Source of the DNA: Prostheceraeus crozeri
Lineage: Eukaryota; Platyhelminthes; Polycladida; Euryleptidae
Direction of reading: 5' to 3'
NCBI GenBank assembly: GCA_907163375.1
Contig: CAJQUW010011278.1
Span: 102,727-166,726, forward strand
Length of the DNA stretch: 64,000 nucleotides
A program made the translations under genes and the position numbers. Of this stretch, positions 15,251-27,309 are shown one piece after another (the first letter of the stretch is position 1; the number at the start of each line of letters is the position of its first letter). Under the pieces are notes generated by a model. It worked only from the letters and a program-made list of their open reading frames with translations, had not been told where the DNA came from and ran no database searches.

Positions 15251-18200
15251 CATTGTCACCTGAAAAAAAAATCTTCTAGTTGCGCTCTCTCTCCTTCTCG
15301 GTCGGGGTCTCGAATCTTCGAATCAATTCGACATCATTTCAAAGATAAGATTTCATTCTAATCGACTCGAAGCATTCCCCGACAATAAGGTACCAGTAAG
15401 GTACCATAAGCAACATGAGAACGAATTCTTAGACATTTAACATGACAGACTCACTCGAAACACTCATCACTCGACCTGATTTTTCCAAAAATCACTAACC
15501 AACGGAGAAAAAAAGGCTTTTAAAAAAAAATTTCGCGCTCGCAAGAAGGAGGCCAACAAGAACTTTTTTAATAATTACTTTATCTTAATTTAATTTAATC
15601 GTTCTACCTCGTCTATCAAAATTTAGGTCGTTCTTTCTCAATGCAGACAGAAAACACTCCGGCTTTCTAGACTAATCGTTTTAAAACTTTAGTATTGTGT
15701 TTTAATCGTTTTTACCTTATGTATTGTTAAACCATATTTTTTACTCTGCGATATATAACTACGTACGACCACCTCTCTCTTAAGATTTTCCCTGGCCCGC
15801 TCGCGGAAGTCAGTGCCTGTTTGAGACCCCCCTTAAGTAACACTCAAACAACAAGCGTCTACGGAAAACGTCATCCACATACTCATTATGACAAAAAAAA
15901 CCGTCCCGTTATCACTCAATATGCATGGGGGGGGGCTCTCTCAGCTGTGATTGTATTTGGCTGACTAGATCTTATTGTAAATCTAGCTTGTTTATCGGAT
16001 AATTGATAAAATAAGAGGAACCGTCTCTTATAAGTACATCAGTTAATAAAACGGACAAAACATTATTCGCGGATACATAATCCTTTGTCCAAAGGTCTAC
16101 GTTCGATGGCTAATACCATCATATGCTTTCCGGGTACAAACATTCGCGATAATATCAGCGGTACAAGCGGAACCTAATTTTTTGAAAAAGAATTTATTTA
16201 TGTCAATGACGGATTTCAATGCCAATGGTTTGATTTATCTTATTTATATATGATTTAGCGTAATCAAAATTTTCTACCCTCTATTTTATATATAATTATG
16301 CAAGATCATGTATTTCATGTTTGTTTTCAATGAACTCAATTCATGACGACCTAATCACGCTCCTGAGTTTTACCGATGATGCAACTGTATGAATCAATAA
16401 TACGTCAATATGCTCTCTCTGGCCTTGCTTGACAATAACTGAAATCTTGTCTGTACAAAAAATCTCAAAAACCATCCTATGTCTTAAAAGATATGTTTTC
16501 TTCTTAATGTCAGAAAATCCCCTTCTTAAGGCAAGATTAGTCTTAGTTTTTCTGTCTTCTAATAATCTATGTTTTAACCAATATTAATCATCCATTCGGC
16601 GTTTGATCGCTACATCCATTCCCACCGCATCTCAACCAACCAATAAACCTTTTCTAGCCTAATCCCGTGGCATCAACCAGACCGCATGTGGAGCCTTTAG
16701 GATCAACCCTCCAGCCAACCTCCCGACCGTGAGACACCTCCTAAACCTCTAAAAATTTCTCGAATCAAACACATTCCTTTTTCCGAAGTCAGGTCATTTT
16801 CAGAGCTTTACTGGATCAATTCCATCATTTGTAAGTGCGGTCATGCGACTCAGTCAATCGAACACACGCAGAATCGAAACTCATTTCTTTTTTTTACAAA
16901 CGCCATCACGGTCATCCTACCTATGTGATCTTCTTAACAGATATGGCCATTACGCCGCAGAAGACACTCGAAGATTCCATCAGCCAATGTAATCTCGTCC
17001 TCTCACATTCCATTTATTGTGACTCTTTTTCACCACAATTTTGAATTATAGTTATATTAAGGGCCCAATTCGCCGTATACAACCTGCCATCTCAACCCTG
17101 ATATCACACATTGTAGCTAGATGTACCTTCCTTTGTAACTAGGTCCTAACTTCATTACTTTTGTGTATACCCTCCCAATTAGTTCACCGGGGACCTGACT
17201 TTTTTTTGGTTCGAGGCGTCAACAGAGAGTCACTTATATCACATCTAACAGCTTCCTTCAGAAATAACCGGTTCCTTGATATTTACCTGTAGATAGGCAA
17301 ATACCGTGTACCATATTAGATTGTATGATAATCAGTTGCCGCCAATGATCGCAACGTGTCAGCACCTCGTCAACAAAGTTCAGCATTACGACAGCTCATA
17401 AGTAAGAGTTAAATCTTATCGTTGACTCGACATGGATTCTTTTTGTAAGGCGCCATCTTTATGGCTAATCGCAATCTTATAACGCACTTGTACTTATTTT
17501 ATTTACCTTTGTCAGTATATTCCTTTTGCCTTACAGTAGCTCCCTAATTAATCTGCCTTTTTAATTTTAATCACTTTATTCAACCATCACACGGTTGATT
17601 CACCTGCTCATTAACTAATAATATGAATCACATACAATCGGTTCCTGGTTCTAAATTTTGTTACCAATTCCACCTTACACTTACCATCTTTTTACTCTAA
17701 AAGTAGCATTAATCATCCCTATGCCAATCCTTCAACACGCAATACTATACTATCAATAAAATTATACGGTTAGCCTTACTATAGGATCTACTTCTAAATT
17801 TGTCTCCCAACCTACCCTAAACGAATACGCAATAACATAAACAAAAATCAATACCAGTAGGTAATTCCAAATTTTGAATAATTACATATGCATAAATGGG
17901 TTACTACTACTTCATTATTATTTTGGGTCCCAGCTCTTCAAACTTAATACTATACGCACTACTCAAAACAACATACGTATACGCACATACATTATGCAAC
18001 CAAAAGATTGATCACTAATGTAGGACCTAGACCGACTCTCATTCCCAATGACACCAGTTGTCGATCCAATTAGTCATACCCCCAGCTCATATCATTCATT
18101 GGATCACACCCATTGGCACCGGAGTTTCCGTCGTATGAGCGTCACCGGCAGCTTCCTTACCAAAACGTGTGTGCTCAAATGTAGGACATGACCGACTGTC

Positions 18201-18500
18201 ATTAATCGCTGAATATGCCCCTTTTCTTAAACAAAAGAAAACAAATCGAATAGCTGGTTCGAGCCTTTGATGAGTGGTGGTAGACCTTGGGTGGGAAGCA
18301 TTGGCTGTTTTTGCGGACTTGCGGTCGCACGTGGACGCGGTGGTTCCGTGATCTGGAGGGGTAAAAAATCTCGAGTCGCCGTAACAATGCCGCCTTGAGC
18401 TTAACATCTGATTGTCTTTGGATATACAACTTGGCCCTTTACATCTCCCTTACATAAAGCTACAACAGCTGGCCTCACAGCTCCCTACAGGGCTCCTTTT
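15250..18500. other. Block of distinct composition (C over G on + strand)
   Basis: Over about 3.2 kb the plus strand shows a clear excess of C over G and many CCC/CCA runs, which the flanks lack. There is no long open frame. Fragmentary minus-strand frames (about 16,400-16,620) look vaguely coding but match nothing I can name. Two ~25-bp direct repeats containing TGTAGGAC and GACCGACT occur at about 18,019-18,043 and 18,180-18,204. This could be a decayed element of unknown class. Confidence 0.3.
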
Positions 18501-19141
18501 CCATTTATAACATTCAACAAACCACAACATGGGTCTTCATTGGCTGTTTCTGGTTTCGCGCATCCACGCAGTGTCAACGTGAGTTTTAGGCAGCTTTTAG
18601 GCATCTCTTCTTGTAACTCTCTTTCCTTGCTCTTCAAAGAAAGAAAGTCATGTTTACTTTAAATCATCGGCATTGGCTCCAGTTGACCCTTAATCCTATA
18701 ATCCAAGCCCATGGGCCATTTGCATCAATCATTCAGCCTCTAGCATCCTCATCATCCTCCAAAAAACCAGTGATTCTCGTAAATATCTGTCTAGGTTCAT
18801 CAATATTTTCTGACGCATACCCTTGAATTCTTTCACGAATCATCATGAATTTCTCGATTTGAACTGTAAAGCAACCAATGCCCTCTTCACGCTTTGTATA
18901 AACTCTCGCGATGGCAAAAAGCAAAGACATGAATTTTGCAGACGCACATTTTTTAACAAATTGCACAATGGAGCCTGTATAACTCACGCGTGGACTCATC
19001 TCATGTAATGAGCACATCATGAAATATCACCATAACACTTGATACCAGAATATCAGATGTCTAAAAAGAGAACCATTGCTATGTCCTCGTGATATCTGTC
19101 AAAACAGTCGGCAAATACAAACACGCTAACCTACGCGTCCT

Positions 19142-19987
19142 CAGTAAGCATACAGGAGGTGGAGTGTCGACGCAAAAAAAATGTCAGCATACAATGAACT
19201 TTCTATATTAAAACATTTAGTTTTTCGCGGAGATTGCGTTCCTGTAGTCTAAAAAATATTTGATCACTTTTTGAGAAACTGAATTTTTGCAAATTATTCC
19301 TGTGTTTATATACTACGATTTGGAGCCTCTAAATAAGGAGTATGAAACTCATTAGATATAAAGAGAAATGAACAATTGTTAACAGGTATCTTAATTAAGC
19401 GGAAATTAAAATGATTTTGAAGGAAATTTCATGAGCCGCATTAGAATGCAAGTCCTCATGGATAAGTTGAGATCTCATCTTGCTTCTTGGCTGATATTTC
19501 AAGCTTTCATTCATTTTTCATCGACATGATTTTATGATTCCCTAAAAGTATGTTTCATTTTTTGATTGAATCTGAATGGTTATGTGGACCCATTTACATC
19601 TTTTGAAGTTCGTTGTGATCATTGTCTTTGATTATGACATTCTGTTCTTTCACTGGCAGGTATATGTTTGTGATGTGATCACGCTTAAGAATTAAATGCT
19701 ATCAATAATAAGGCTGAGCATTAAAGTAATAGCTCCATTAAATTGCTAATTTAACAAACTATTGCCTCTCCAAGGTTAACATGACAGGGAGGATTTCTAA
19801 AATACTAATACTCCTTCTGTACTGCTATCATGATCAGCCAAATCCGTGTAAATTTCTCCAAAAGTGTAAAAATTTGCATATCTCACATGTGATTTTGGGT
19901 CTCAACTCGAGTTCATTTGATAAAATCGAAACTGCATGCACATTGGGGTTTAATTAATGCAGAGTTGCTACTCTACCTTACTCTATG
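19142..19987 (-). repeat. Family MX repeat, copy 1 (full length, inverted)
   Basis: An 846-bp unit that reads, on the minus strand, as the same sequence found at 22,936, 33,558 and 49,908. Its 5' end (19,987) begins CATAGAGTAAGGTAGAGTAG and its 3' end shows a degenerate reverse complement of that terminus, so the unit has TIRs of about 28 bp. Conserved landmarks are AACTCGAGTT, AACCTTGGAGAGGCAAT, CTGCCA(C/G)TGAAAGA and CGCTTAATTAAGAT. It has no coding capacity, so it behaves as a MITE-like non-autonomous DNA transposon whose partner is unknown. Confidence 0.75.
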
Positions 19988-20399
19988 ACCTCAACCTTAG
20001 AAGCAGGTTTTACAGGTGAAAGTCATAGCGCGCCATATTCACATCACCGATTCAAATAATGTACGCGGGACATTTAAAATTTGAGAAACAGCCACGCGCT
20101 ACCCAACACTGACCTGTGATATGAGTGTGTAAGGAACAACTTTCATTTAAAAATTTTTCAAAACGTTTTGGAAATTTCTAGAATGAAAATCTTGAAAACT
20201 GGCGTGGAAGCACGAGACATTATTTTAGTCGTCACTCGTCAGTCATTTTTTTGCGGTTACCTAATGACGTGGTATAGGTTCTACCACTGCTTTTATCGAG
20301 CGTGTGCATCTAGTTGTCAGAGGCAGAACTTGCTGCAGCGCTTTTGTAGTACTCTGGGGATACTTTTCAAACTCTTCATAATACCTGGCATACTTCCGG

Positions 20400-21020
20400 T
20401 TTGCATACTTTTCTTTCAAAGCAAAAAAGCATGGAATTCGAAAAACATGCTTTTTCGCTTTTTCAACCTTCGAAGGATCATGGTGTAGTTATGAACGACC
20501 TAAAGCCCCACCAACACGCTCTTTTATGTACCCAGAAAGCGCATATCATACTTACAGCTATTCTGCGAACTGTGTATCCCACGAGTCTGATGTTCTTCTC
20601 AAACTGTACAAAACCTATGTTCGCCCCCACTTGGAGTTCACTGCGTGTGTATGGAATCCCCTTTCTGTACAAGACGTTGCTTTGATCGAAAGTTTCGACG
20701 GCGGTTTACTAGTTGTGTGATTAATCTATCGGAGCATTCCTGCGAAGACCGCCTTCGAATCCTAGAGATACCAACCCTGCAATTTCGTCACCGTGCTTTC
20801 GACCTGATAGCCGTATGTAAAATTTGTCATTCCCTTACTCCATGAACGTTTATCAATCCTACCACTACAAGGACTCGTGGACATAACCTGAGGGTCTTTA
20901 AAAATCCTTTATTAAGGATTTAAGCAAGGGAACATTTGTTTTCTCAACGTGTCGTCGACGCTTGGAATTCTCTCCTCCACTTCTATTCTTGAATCGACAT
21001 CTTTTAGGGATTAGAGGACC
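20400..21020 (+). pseudogene. LINE reverse transcriptase tail, CR1/L2/Jockey group, decayed
   Basis: Across several frames the sequence gives the well known C-terminal end of non-LTR retrotransposon RTs: KLYKTYVRPHLEFTACVWNP, then IES..RRFT and DRLRILEIPTL, then QRVVDAWNSL. These follow the RT palm/thumb in CR1-, L2- and Jockey-like elements. The palm motif (YADD) is absent, so the copy is 5'-truncated, as usual for LINEs, and it has several frame breaks. The nearly complete LINE at 52,975 has an equivalent but clearly different C-terminus, so this is another family. Confidence 0.7.
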
Positions 21021-22350
21021 CTGTACAATTTTCTAGGCTGAGAAGTGACAGCTGTGACTCATCCTCAACCAGTGTAAATGCATCAGTATATGATGTGCAG
21101 ATTCTATTCTACTTACTGTATATATTCACTGCAAATTTGATTTGCTCTGGTGCAGATGCAGTTATGGGAGTAGTAAAGAATATCTAATAACAACACATTC
21201 GCAACCTGTTATTTAACCACTTCATATTCAAATGAAAGATTCAATTCCCTCAAATTGACCCTTTGATGCAATGTTAATATTAATCATGAAATGCTTCTTT
21301 TCATCAAACTATGCATGATTATTTTGTGTTTTATTAATCATATTTTTCATTTTCTGTTGAGTTCTGTAATTTACAGTTCGCCATGTCCTCTCTTGTGTTG
21401 CCACATATTCTTCTAACCTCGAGGAAAACAAAAGAAGATCCCTCGGGATTCCTCAACCCTTTCTTTATGGATAGCTATTTCGATGACCCCAAGCCAGAAG
21501 TTCTTTGAACAACAGTTCTCTCTAGTAAAATATTCCCATCTTCGATATTTCCTTTTTCTTTCTTCACGTCATCTCAAAGGTGCCATCCACATTCTTCGAT
21601 ATCTTTTTCATCGTGCAGATTCCCGGCTTCGATTGAAACTTTCCATCATAAGTCAATAAATTTCATTTTGCAATAAGTAACACCTTCAGTTCACTAATAC
21701 CGGAATCATTATCTGCTAAAAATCGACTTTTCTTATTAATGTATTATGTCACTTTGTATGATGTTATTGGTGCTTGGTAAAATTATTTTCATCAAGATTG
21801 CCGAAAAATGAATGGATAGCGATCATGCTAGGGTGAATTTTGATAAACTGAACAATATTTATGTCTCAACGACAAAAGTACACATGCACTGATCCGATCT
21901 CTGAGAATAAGCACGAATAACAAGAAATAGAAACAAACATGAATGCCATTTTCTTTCTCTTGGTGTCAAAGTCAATGCATGTTTGCTTCATCATTTCTTT
22001 TCTACAGACTTTTATATTCTACACGATGTAAGGTAAAAATGCAACTGCTGTTCTACTATTTCGACTCACTCTTATAGAATTTAGAACAATAATGCAGCAG
22101 AGAAAGATTCACCAATTGATTCACGACATGTTAAGAAAACGGGACTGATCGGGATGAAATTTAAAATGCAATTTGCATTTCCGACTTGAACTGCCCTGCT
22201 GATACTTTGAAGAAGAGGATGTAGAAGACCATGGCTTTCATAATTTGAATTTCATCTCTTTTAAAAAAAATGTTTAAGTATCAGTTGGACATTGATGATA
22301 AATGACTTTGAAAAAAGACACGTTTTGATTACTTATCGCATGAAAGCGAC
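21021..22350. other. Unassigned DNA
   Basis: No gene or defined repeat recognised between the LINE tail and the TTAA-flanked element. Confidence 0.4.
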
Positions 22351-22935
22351 TTAAGGGCGCATATACACGGGTGTACACAGTGACCGGTCACTAGACACAC
22401 ACTGCTGCACACACAGACACACGCGTCTAATTGCTTGTGCTCTATCGTCTCGATTTAGTGGACTCAATGAATTCGGTCAATTAAATACTTTACCCTGTTG
22501 GTTAAGTAAACAGTTCACACTTCGTTGTATGATATTGTAATATCCATTGGTAACCTCTGTAACCGCCATGATTGGGTACCTTTTTCATGACAACGCATGT
22601 CCACGACGCACTGTTGTTCTCAATGCCTATGCATGTTCTACTCCTTAATTATTACAGAGTGTCGGATTTCTATGGTCAGATCAATGACTGCTTCAAAGAG
22701 ACGTCATGGATTTCAATGTTAGAGCTCACATGTTCATGATATTTCACGTACTTCCGTGATAATACATGAAAATTAATAATTAGGAAAGCAAGTTAAATTA
22801 TCATTCATTCTTTCGAATGAAATGTTATTGAAATTGTTTGTCTTTTCTTGAGCTCAAAACGTCCTTGAAATTGCATGATGAATCTTGAACTTGCATACAT
22901 TATTAGAATTGAATTAGCTTGAGAAAACCGGTTCC

Positions 22936-23765
22936 CATAGAGTAGGTATATTAGGTAGAGTAGCAGGTAAGCATTAATTAATGTGCAGTTTCTATTTTAT
23001 CAAATGAACTCGAGTACCCAGTACCACATGTGAGATATGAAAATGTTTACACTTTTGGAGAAATTTGCACAGACTTGACTGATCATGATGGCAAGGAAGA
23101 GTATTATTTTACAAATCCTCCCTGTCATTTCAACCTTGGAGAAGTAGTATTTGTTAAATAAGCAATTCGATGGGTCACTACTTTTTTAATGCTCAGCCTT
23201 TTTAATAAGAGTATTTTCTTAAGCGTGACCACATCACAAACTACCTGCCACTGAAAGAGTAAGATCTCATTAACAAAGGCAATGATTGCAATTTACTTTG
23301 AGAGATCTAAATGTGTCCAAATTACTATTCAGATTCAAGAAATGAAACATAAAATTTGTGAATCATAAAATCATGTCGATGAAAATTGAACTAATTAATA
23401 ACTTGGAATTTCAGCCAAGAAGCACAATAAAACTCACTTTTCCTTGAAGACTTACATTATAAAGTGACTCATGAAATTTCCTGATAATCAGCTCAATTTC
23501 CGCTTAATTAAGATTCCTTTTAGTAAATGTTTATTTCTTTTGATGTCTAAAAAGTTTCATACTACATATATAGTGGCTTCATGACGCTAGTTAATAAGCA
23601 GAGGGAAAATTTGCAAAAATTTGACATTTTAAAAAGTGATCAGATGTTTATTTAGACCGCAGGACCGTAATCTACGCAGAAAATTGAATCTATTGTTATA
23701 ACAAGTTTCATTGAAAGCCAACATTTTTTAGTTGATAGTCTGCCTACGAGATACCTACTTTTTGA
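22936..23765 (+). repeat. Family MX repeat, copy 2, nested in the TTAA element
   Basis: A full-length MX copy in plus orientation starting CATAGAGTAGGTATATTAGG. The right end, about 23,735-23,765, contains the degenerate complementary terminus. It lies between the two internal inverted segments of the TTAA element, so it arrived later than that element. Confidence 0.75.
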
Positions 23766-24328
23766 CTGCATCTCAACATTCCAGCCTCGTGTAACGAAGG
23801 TGCATTTTCAGATATCTATGGTTTAGTGGACCACCTACTTCACCAACAGGGTGAAGTAATTTTGTTGACTGATATGGAATCCAGCGAACCATGACGATGG
23901 TGCACGTGTAATTGGAAGCATGTGTCTGTGTCTGCAGCACTGTGTGTCTAGCTAGCGTCCGGTCACGGAATGAACCCGTTTAAACGAGTCTTATTTTTCT
24001 TGGATAATCTAGTAATTTCTGCTAACATGACACTGCTAGCACTGCAACTAGTCTTGAAAACCATAGTGATCTGAAATGAGAGCACCCTTGTCGCATAAGA
24101 CTGCAATACTTGAGGCATAGGTCTGGATTTAGAAATTTTGCTATCAAGAGCATGTGCTAGACATGTCGTGAGAGAATCAAAATGAATGAGTTGTGCTGCT
24201 ATAGTCTGCTAGTGAACCGTCACAGTTAACCTGACGTGTAAACGACTTGACCAACTCACACTTCGAAGCAGAGGGTGTGTGCGTTGTAACGAGACACGTG
24301 AGGTTTAGTGGAAGTTCACTAAGTGGAC

Positions 24329-24336
24329 CTGTGTAT
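24329..24336. other. Target-site duplication, left (CTGTGTAT)
   Basis: Perfectly matched by 25,108-25,115. It defines the integration of hAT MITE copy A exactly. Confidence 0.9.
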
Positions 24337-25107
24337 CAGGGATGCGGAGTCCAATCATTTTGATAGGACTCCGACTCCGACTCCGAGGGTTGATAGGACT
24401 CCGGCTTTTGATAGGACTCCGACTCCTGGTGACAAGTATATAAAGCCTATTTTTTAAATAAACTGGAACCTACATCATAAATCACTATAGGCTTGCCTGA
24501 GCTTATTTTTAGTAATCATTGTTGCATCAATTATCAATCATTTTCGATGAAAGTTTATTAAATGTCGCCTTCAGTTGGATGCATACGACTGGGCTCCTCC
24601 CATCTTGTTGATGTGTGCTTCGCACGGTTTTTCTTCACTCTCTACCAGGCAAGAAAATCCCCCATCCTTCTCCAAAAAATATAAGTTCACTTTCGAGTTT
24701 AATATACACTTTAGAGGATCCAGCCATTACGCACGATTAACTAGAGGGTAAGAAGTGATGTTCTCAAACAAACTAGTATTTCACTTTTGTCTCTGATGTG
24801 ACCTTTGGCGCGCAGGTGTGATCGAGGCTAGGAAGGCTTGTCTTCTCTACTAAATTACCGAGTGAAAAGGCAATCATTTTTTCACTATCACGGTTCATTC
24901 CCTCAACTATTACAAGCTTTGCATGCAACAGTGTCTCTGTACTTTTGTTTGACGGAGAATGTTGACATCAAGACAGTGACAGCCATGCACGTGGACAAAT
25001 AACTTGTTTGTATTATATTTCGGGTCTAGTTATAGACCGGAGTCCGGAGTCCGACTCCAGCAAAAATGATAGAACTTCGGGACTTCGACTCCGACTCCGC
25101 ATCCCTG
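24337..25107. mobile_element. hAT-type MITE, copy A (771 bp)
   Basis: The ends are CAGGGATGCGGAGTC and its complement GACTCCGCATCCCTG, with further GACTCC-rich subterminal repeats. It is flanked by a perfect 8-bp direct repeat CTGTGTAT (24,329-24,336 and 25,108-25,115). An 8-bp duplication with CAGGG termini is the hAT superfamily signature. The interior has no open frame of note. A second copy lies at 28,907-29,614. Confidence 0.85.
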
Positions 25108-25226
25108 CTGTGTATATGCGCCTTAAGATAATGTTAGTTGTGTGCTTAATTGCATTGGGATAGTCTAATAGCGGAAAAAAGCAACTCAGATTACATGCAA
25201 ATGAAGTGTGGTCTGCAACTATCGCA

Positions 25227-25230
<4 letters not shown>

Positions 25231-25264
<34 letters not shown>

Positions 25265-25268
25265 TATA
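25231..25268. repeat. (TA)n microsatellite
   Basis: An uninterrupted TA run of about 32 bases followed by AATATATAAT. Confidence 0.95.
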
Positions 25269-25317
25269 ATGTAAAGTAATACGACACCCAAAAGATAAAA
25301 GAAAAACAAGCCAGATA

Positions 25318-25376
25318 ACTCAAACAGCCCGACCGGTTTCTGCCTGTTGCAGGCTTCTCAAGGGCATAAATGATTT
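25318..25376 (-). mobile_element. Possible Penelope-like element 3' tail fragment
   Basis: On the minus strand the sequence reads CTTGAGAAGCC then AACAGGCAGAAACCGGTCG, the same kind of AAACCGGTC-containing motif seen in the hairpin at 27,170-27,309 beside a GIY-YIG remnant. Such motifs occur at the ends of many Penelope-like elements. Only this short piece is present. Confidence 0.3.
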
Positions 25377-25402
25377 ATTCACAGAATCAAATATCTTTCA
25401 TA

Positions 25403-26780
25403 TCAGTGTTCAAAAAGTGACTGTGCACCTATTAATCTTAATATAAAATCAAAACAAATGATTCCAAATCAAGTAATTTGTGCATTAATGATAACCAAGT
25501 AACAAGAAGATGTGAGAGCAGTCAAAGAAATTGCTGAAAATGAACTCCGTTTTCTCGAATACACAATTCAATCCGTTTTTTCATGTTGTTGAACACTGAA
25601 GCCAATTCTTCCTGAGTTATGTCCTGAATGATTTCACTGATGTGCTGTTGAAGTTCTTCTAAGTTGCGTGGCTTCCTTTTGAACAATTTCTTTAACGGTT
25701 CCCCATAGGTAGAAATCCAAGGGGCTCAGATCGGGGGACCTTGGTGGCCAGATTCCAGTGGAGATGAGTCGACTAGGAAAGGCTTCTTTCAGGCGTGACA
25801 AGTTTACGCTCGCCGTGTGCGGCGGTGCTCCATCTTGCTGAAAATAGCCGTGCTGTCGCTCTTGTCTTGATAGTTCGTTCATGAAGGAGAGTATCACTTC
25901 GTCCCAATACCTTTCTGCATTAGTGGTGTAATGAAAAAAAATTGGTCCAATAATTCTCCGACGGGACATTGCACACCACACACCAACTTTGTCGGAATGG
26001 AGAGAGCTTTCAATGAACTGATGGGGATTGACAGTCGACCAGTGACGTGAATTTTGACTGTTGACATAACCTGACAAGTGAAACCAAGCTTCGTCGGAAA
26101 AGAATGTTCTGTTCAAAACGCCATTGTCATCAAGAACATGTCCAAACCATCTGCAGTAATGAACACGTTTCTCGTAATCTGTCTCTTTCAGTTCATGATA
26201 GCACGTAACCTTGTACGGATAGAGATTCAGGTTCTTGCGCACTGCGTTATGAGCCGATCCAAGAGAGATGTCCGCTTCTTGGGACAAGCGTCGAAGGGAC
26301 TTGCTTGGGCTATTGGTCATTGCCTCAGAAATCGCATCCATCTTTTCAGCGTTCAAAACTGATGGTCTGCCTGATCGGTCTGCGTCGTGAACCGATCCTG
26401 TCTCTCTGAACTTGGCTATCAGGCTTCTGACAGAATTTCTGTGTGGAGGATCTTCATTTGGAAAAGCCTCTTCGAATCGTTTTCGAACCTCATCTGTGTA
26501 TTGCCCATTACAGCGAAACGTGTGTTCAACCAGGAATGTTCTCTGTTGCACAGTCAAGACCATTTTGTCAAGAATGAATGAAATTGAACAGCGAAAACAG
26601 TGACTCATTGTATTCTCGAGCATCGTTCAAGCCATCAGTTGCCTATTCACAGATAATCGTACATCAAACAATACAATATTAACTGATCGATGCATTAGAC
26701 ATGAATGTAGTCATTGTTTACTGAGTAACTTGGTCATAAATTACGATAATCAGGTGCACAGTTTTTTTTTGAACACTCTG
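25403..26780 (-). mobile_element. Nearly whole Tc1/mariner-superfamily transposon, 1,378 bp
   Basis: TA dinucleotides at 25,401-25,402 and 26,781-26,782 flank inverted ends. The left 25,405-25,430 reads AGTGTTCAAAAA, three variable bases, then ACTGTGCACCT. The right 26,752-26,777 is its complement with only those three bases differing. One transposase gene on the minus strand fills the interior. Length, TA target and single ORF match the IS630-Tc1-mariner superfamily. The near-identical TIRs and only one frame break indicate a young copy. Confidence 0.92.
25522..26563 (-). CDS. IS630/Tc1/mariner-superfamily transposase (DUF4817 type), one frameshift
   Basis: This is the DDE transposase of the flanking TIR element. 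I chose the Met at 26,563 (MVLTVQQRTF) because the DUF4817-like N-terminal helix-turn-helix starts there; an upstream in-frame Met at 26,623 adds 20 atypical residues. Domains: HTH at about residues 1-110, then the RNase H-like core. From the chosen start the probable catalytic aspartates are D157 (FFSDEAW), D244 (FQQDGAPPHT) and D283 (SPLDFYLWG). By my count 38 residues separate the last two. The frame that ends at 25,634 loses the family C-terminus. A second frame downstream restores KPRNLEELQQ...GVHFQQFL and ends at 25,522, so a single small indel near 25,675-25,693 is the only break. Otherwise the gene is intact. Confidence 0.9.
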
Positions 26781-26892
26781 TACATCCAACTAATGTAACT
26801 TAGATATATAAGAAAAGGTAAACTAATAAGATGTCAACAAAATCTCAAATTAATATCTATGTAGGCAGAGATAAATTTCTATACATGGCATT

Positions 26893-27156
26893 TCACATAT
26901 CTCGATTTAGCGATGGTTTTATGATTTTTATACATAATTTCTCTTTCTCTTCGCGGTATGTTCTTGCACAGTTAGGTGGCAATTTGAGAATTGGCATAAC
27001 ACGGAACTTAAACTCTGAATCATGAGCGCAATTAAAAATGTAATTACTAACGTAAAGAGATCGGTAATTGTCGTCGCGAATTTGTTGCCGATGCACCCGG
27101 ACTCTTGCTCGTAATGAGTCACCAGTTTGACTGATATATATCGAATAAAGGCACAA
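26893..27156 (-). pseudogene. Penelope-like element GIY-YIG endonuclease remnant
   Basis: The minus-strand peptide reads YISQTGDSLRARVRVHRQQI, then VSNYIFNCA and a KP.LN-like end, the pattern of the C-terminal GIY-YIG nuclease of Penelope-like retroelements (consensus YvGqT...R...H). The reverse transcriptase half is missing. The inverted repeat at 27,170-27,309, which contains AAACCGGTC, lies immediately upstream of this fragment and is probably part of the same element. Confidence 0.6.
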
Positions 27157-27169
27157 AATTGGTCCAATG

Positions 27170-27309
27170 GAAAACTCAGAAATCTCTTATTCCCGGACTG
27201 GTTTGTGCTCTTCGTCAGCTTGTCAAAGGGACAAGCTCTTTGACAACCCTTTGACAAGCACACGAAGAGCAGAAACCGGTCAGAGAATAAGAGATTTATG
27301 AGTTTTTTC
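27170..27309. repeat. Imperfect palindrome with ~60-bp arms, AAACCGGTC-type
   Basis: The left arm 27,170-27,230 and right arm 27,247-27,309 are inverted copies (roughly 87% identical by eye) around a 16-bp loop. Both contain the AATCTCTTATTC and CTTGTCAAAGGG landmarks. Similar sequences are found at the termini of Penelope-like elements and this one abuts a GIY-YIG remnant. Confidence 0.75.

Larger units (their letters stand above)
22351..25126. mobile_element. TTAA-flanked long-TIR element carrying two nested insertions
   Basis: TTAA at 22,351-22,354 and 25,123-25,126 flanks inverted ends, GGGCGCATATACACGGGT on the left and the complement of GGCGCATATACACAGGT on the right once the hAT MITE inserted at the right end is subtracted. 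The duplicated TTAA is the target used by piggyBac and Kolobok superfamilies. A second, internal inverted pair links 22,370-22,510 with 23,830-23,990. Without its two passengers (an MX copy at 22,936 and a hAT MITE at 24,337) the element would be about 1.2 kb. No transposase is visible, so it is non-autonomous. Confidence 0.65.

Noticed and set aside
18096-18429. 103-aa and 75-aa minus-strand frames
   Set aside because: Overlapping frames of each other with no known motif; insufficient to call a gene.
15250-18500. Possible LTR-type element
   Set aside because: No paired terminal repeats, primer-binding site or recognisable protein could be supported; left as an unassigned composition block.
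26078-26603. Plus-strand frames within the Tc1/mariner element
   Set aside because: Antisense shadows of the transposase.
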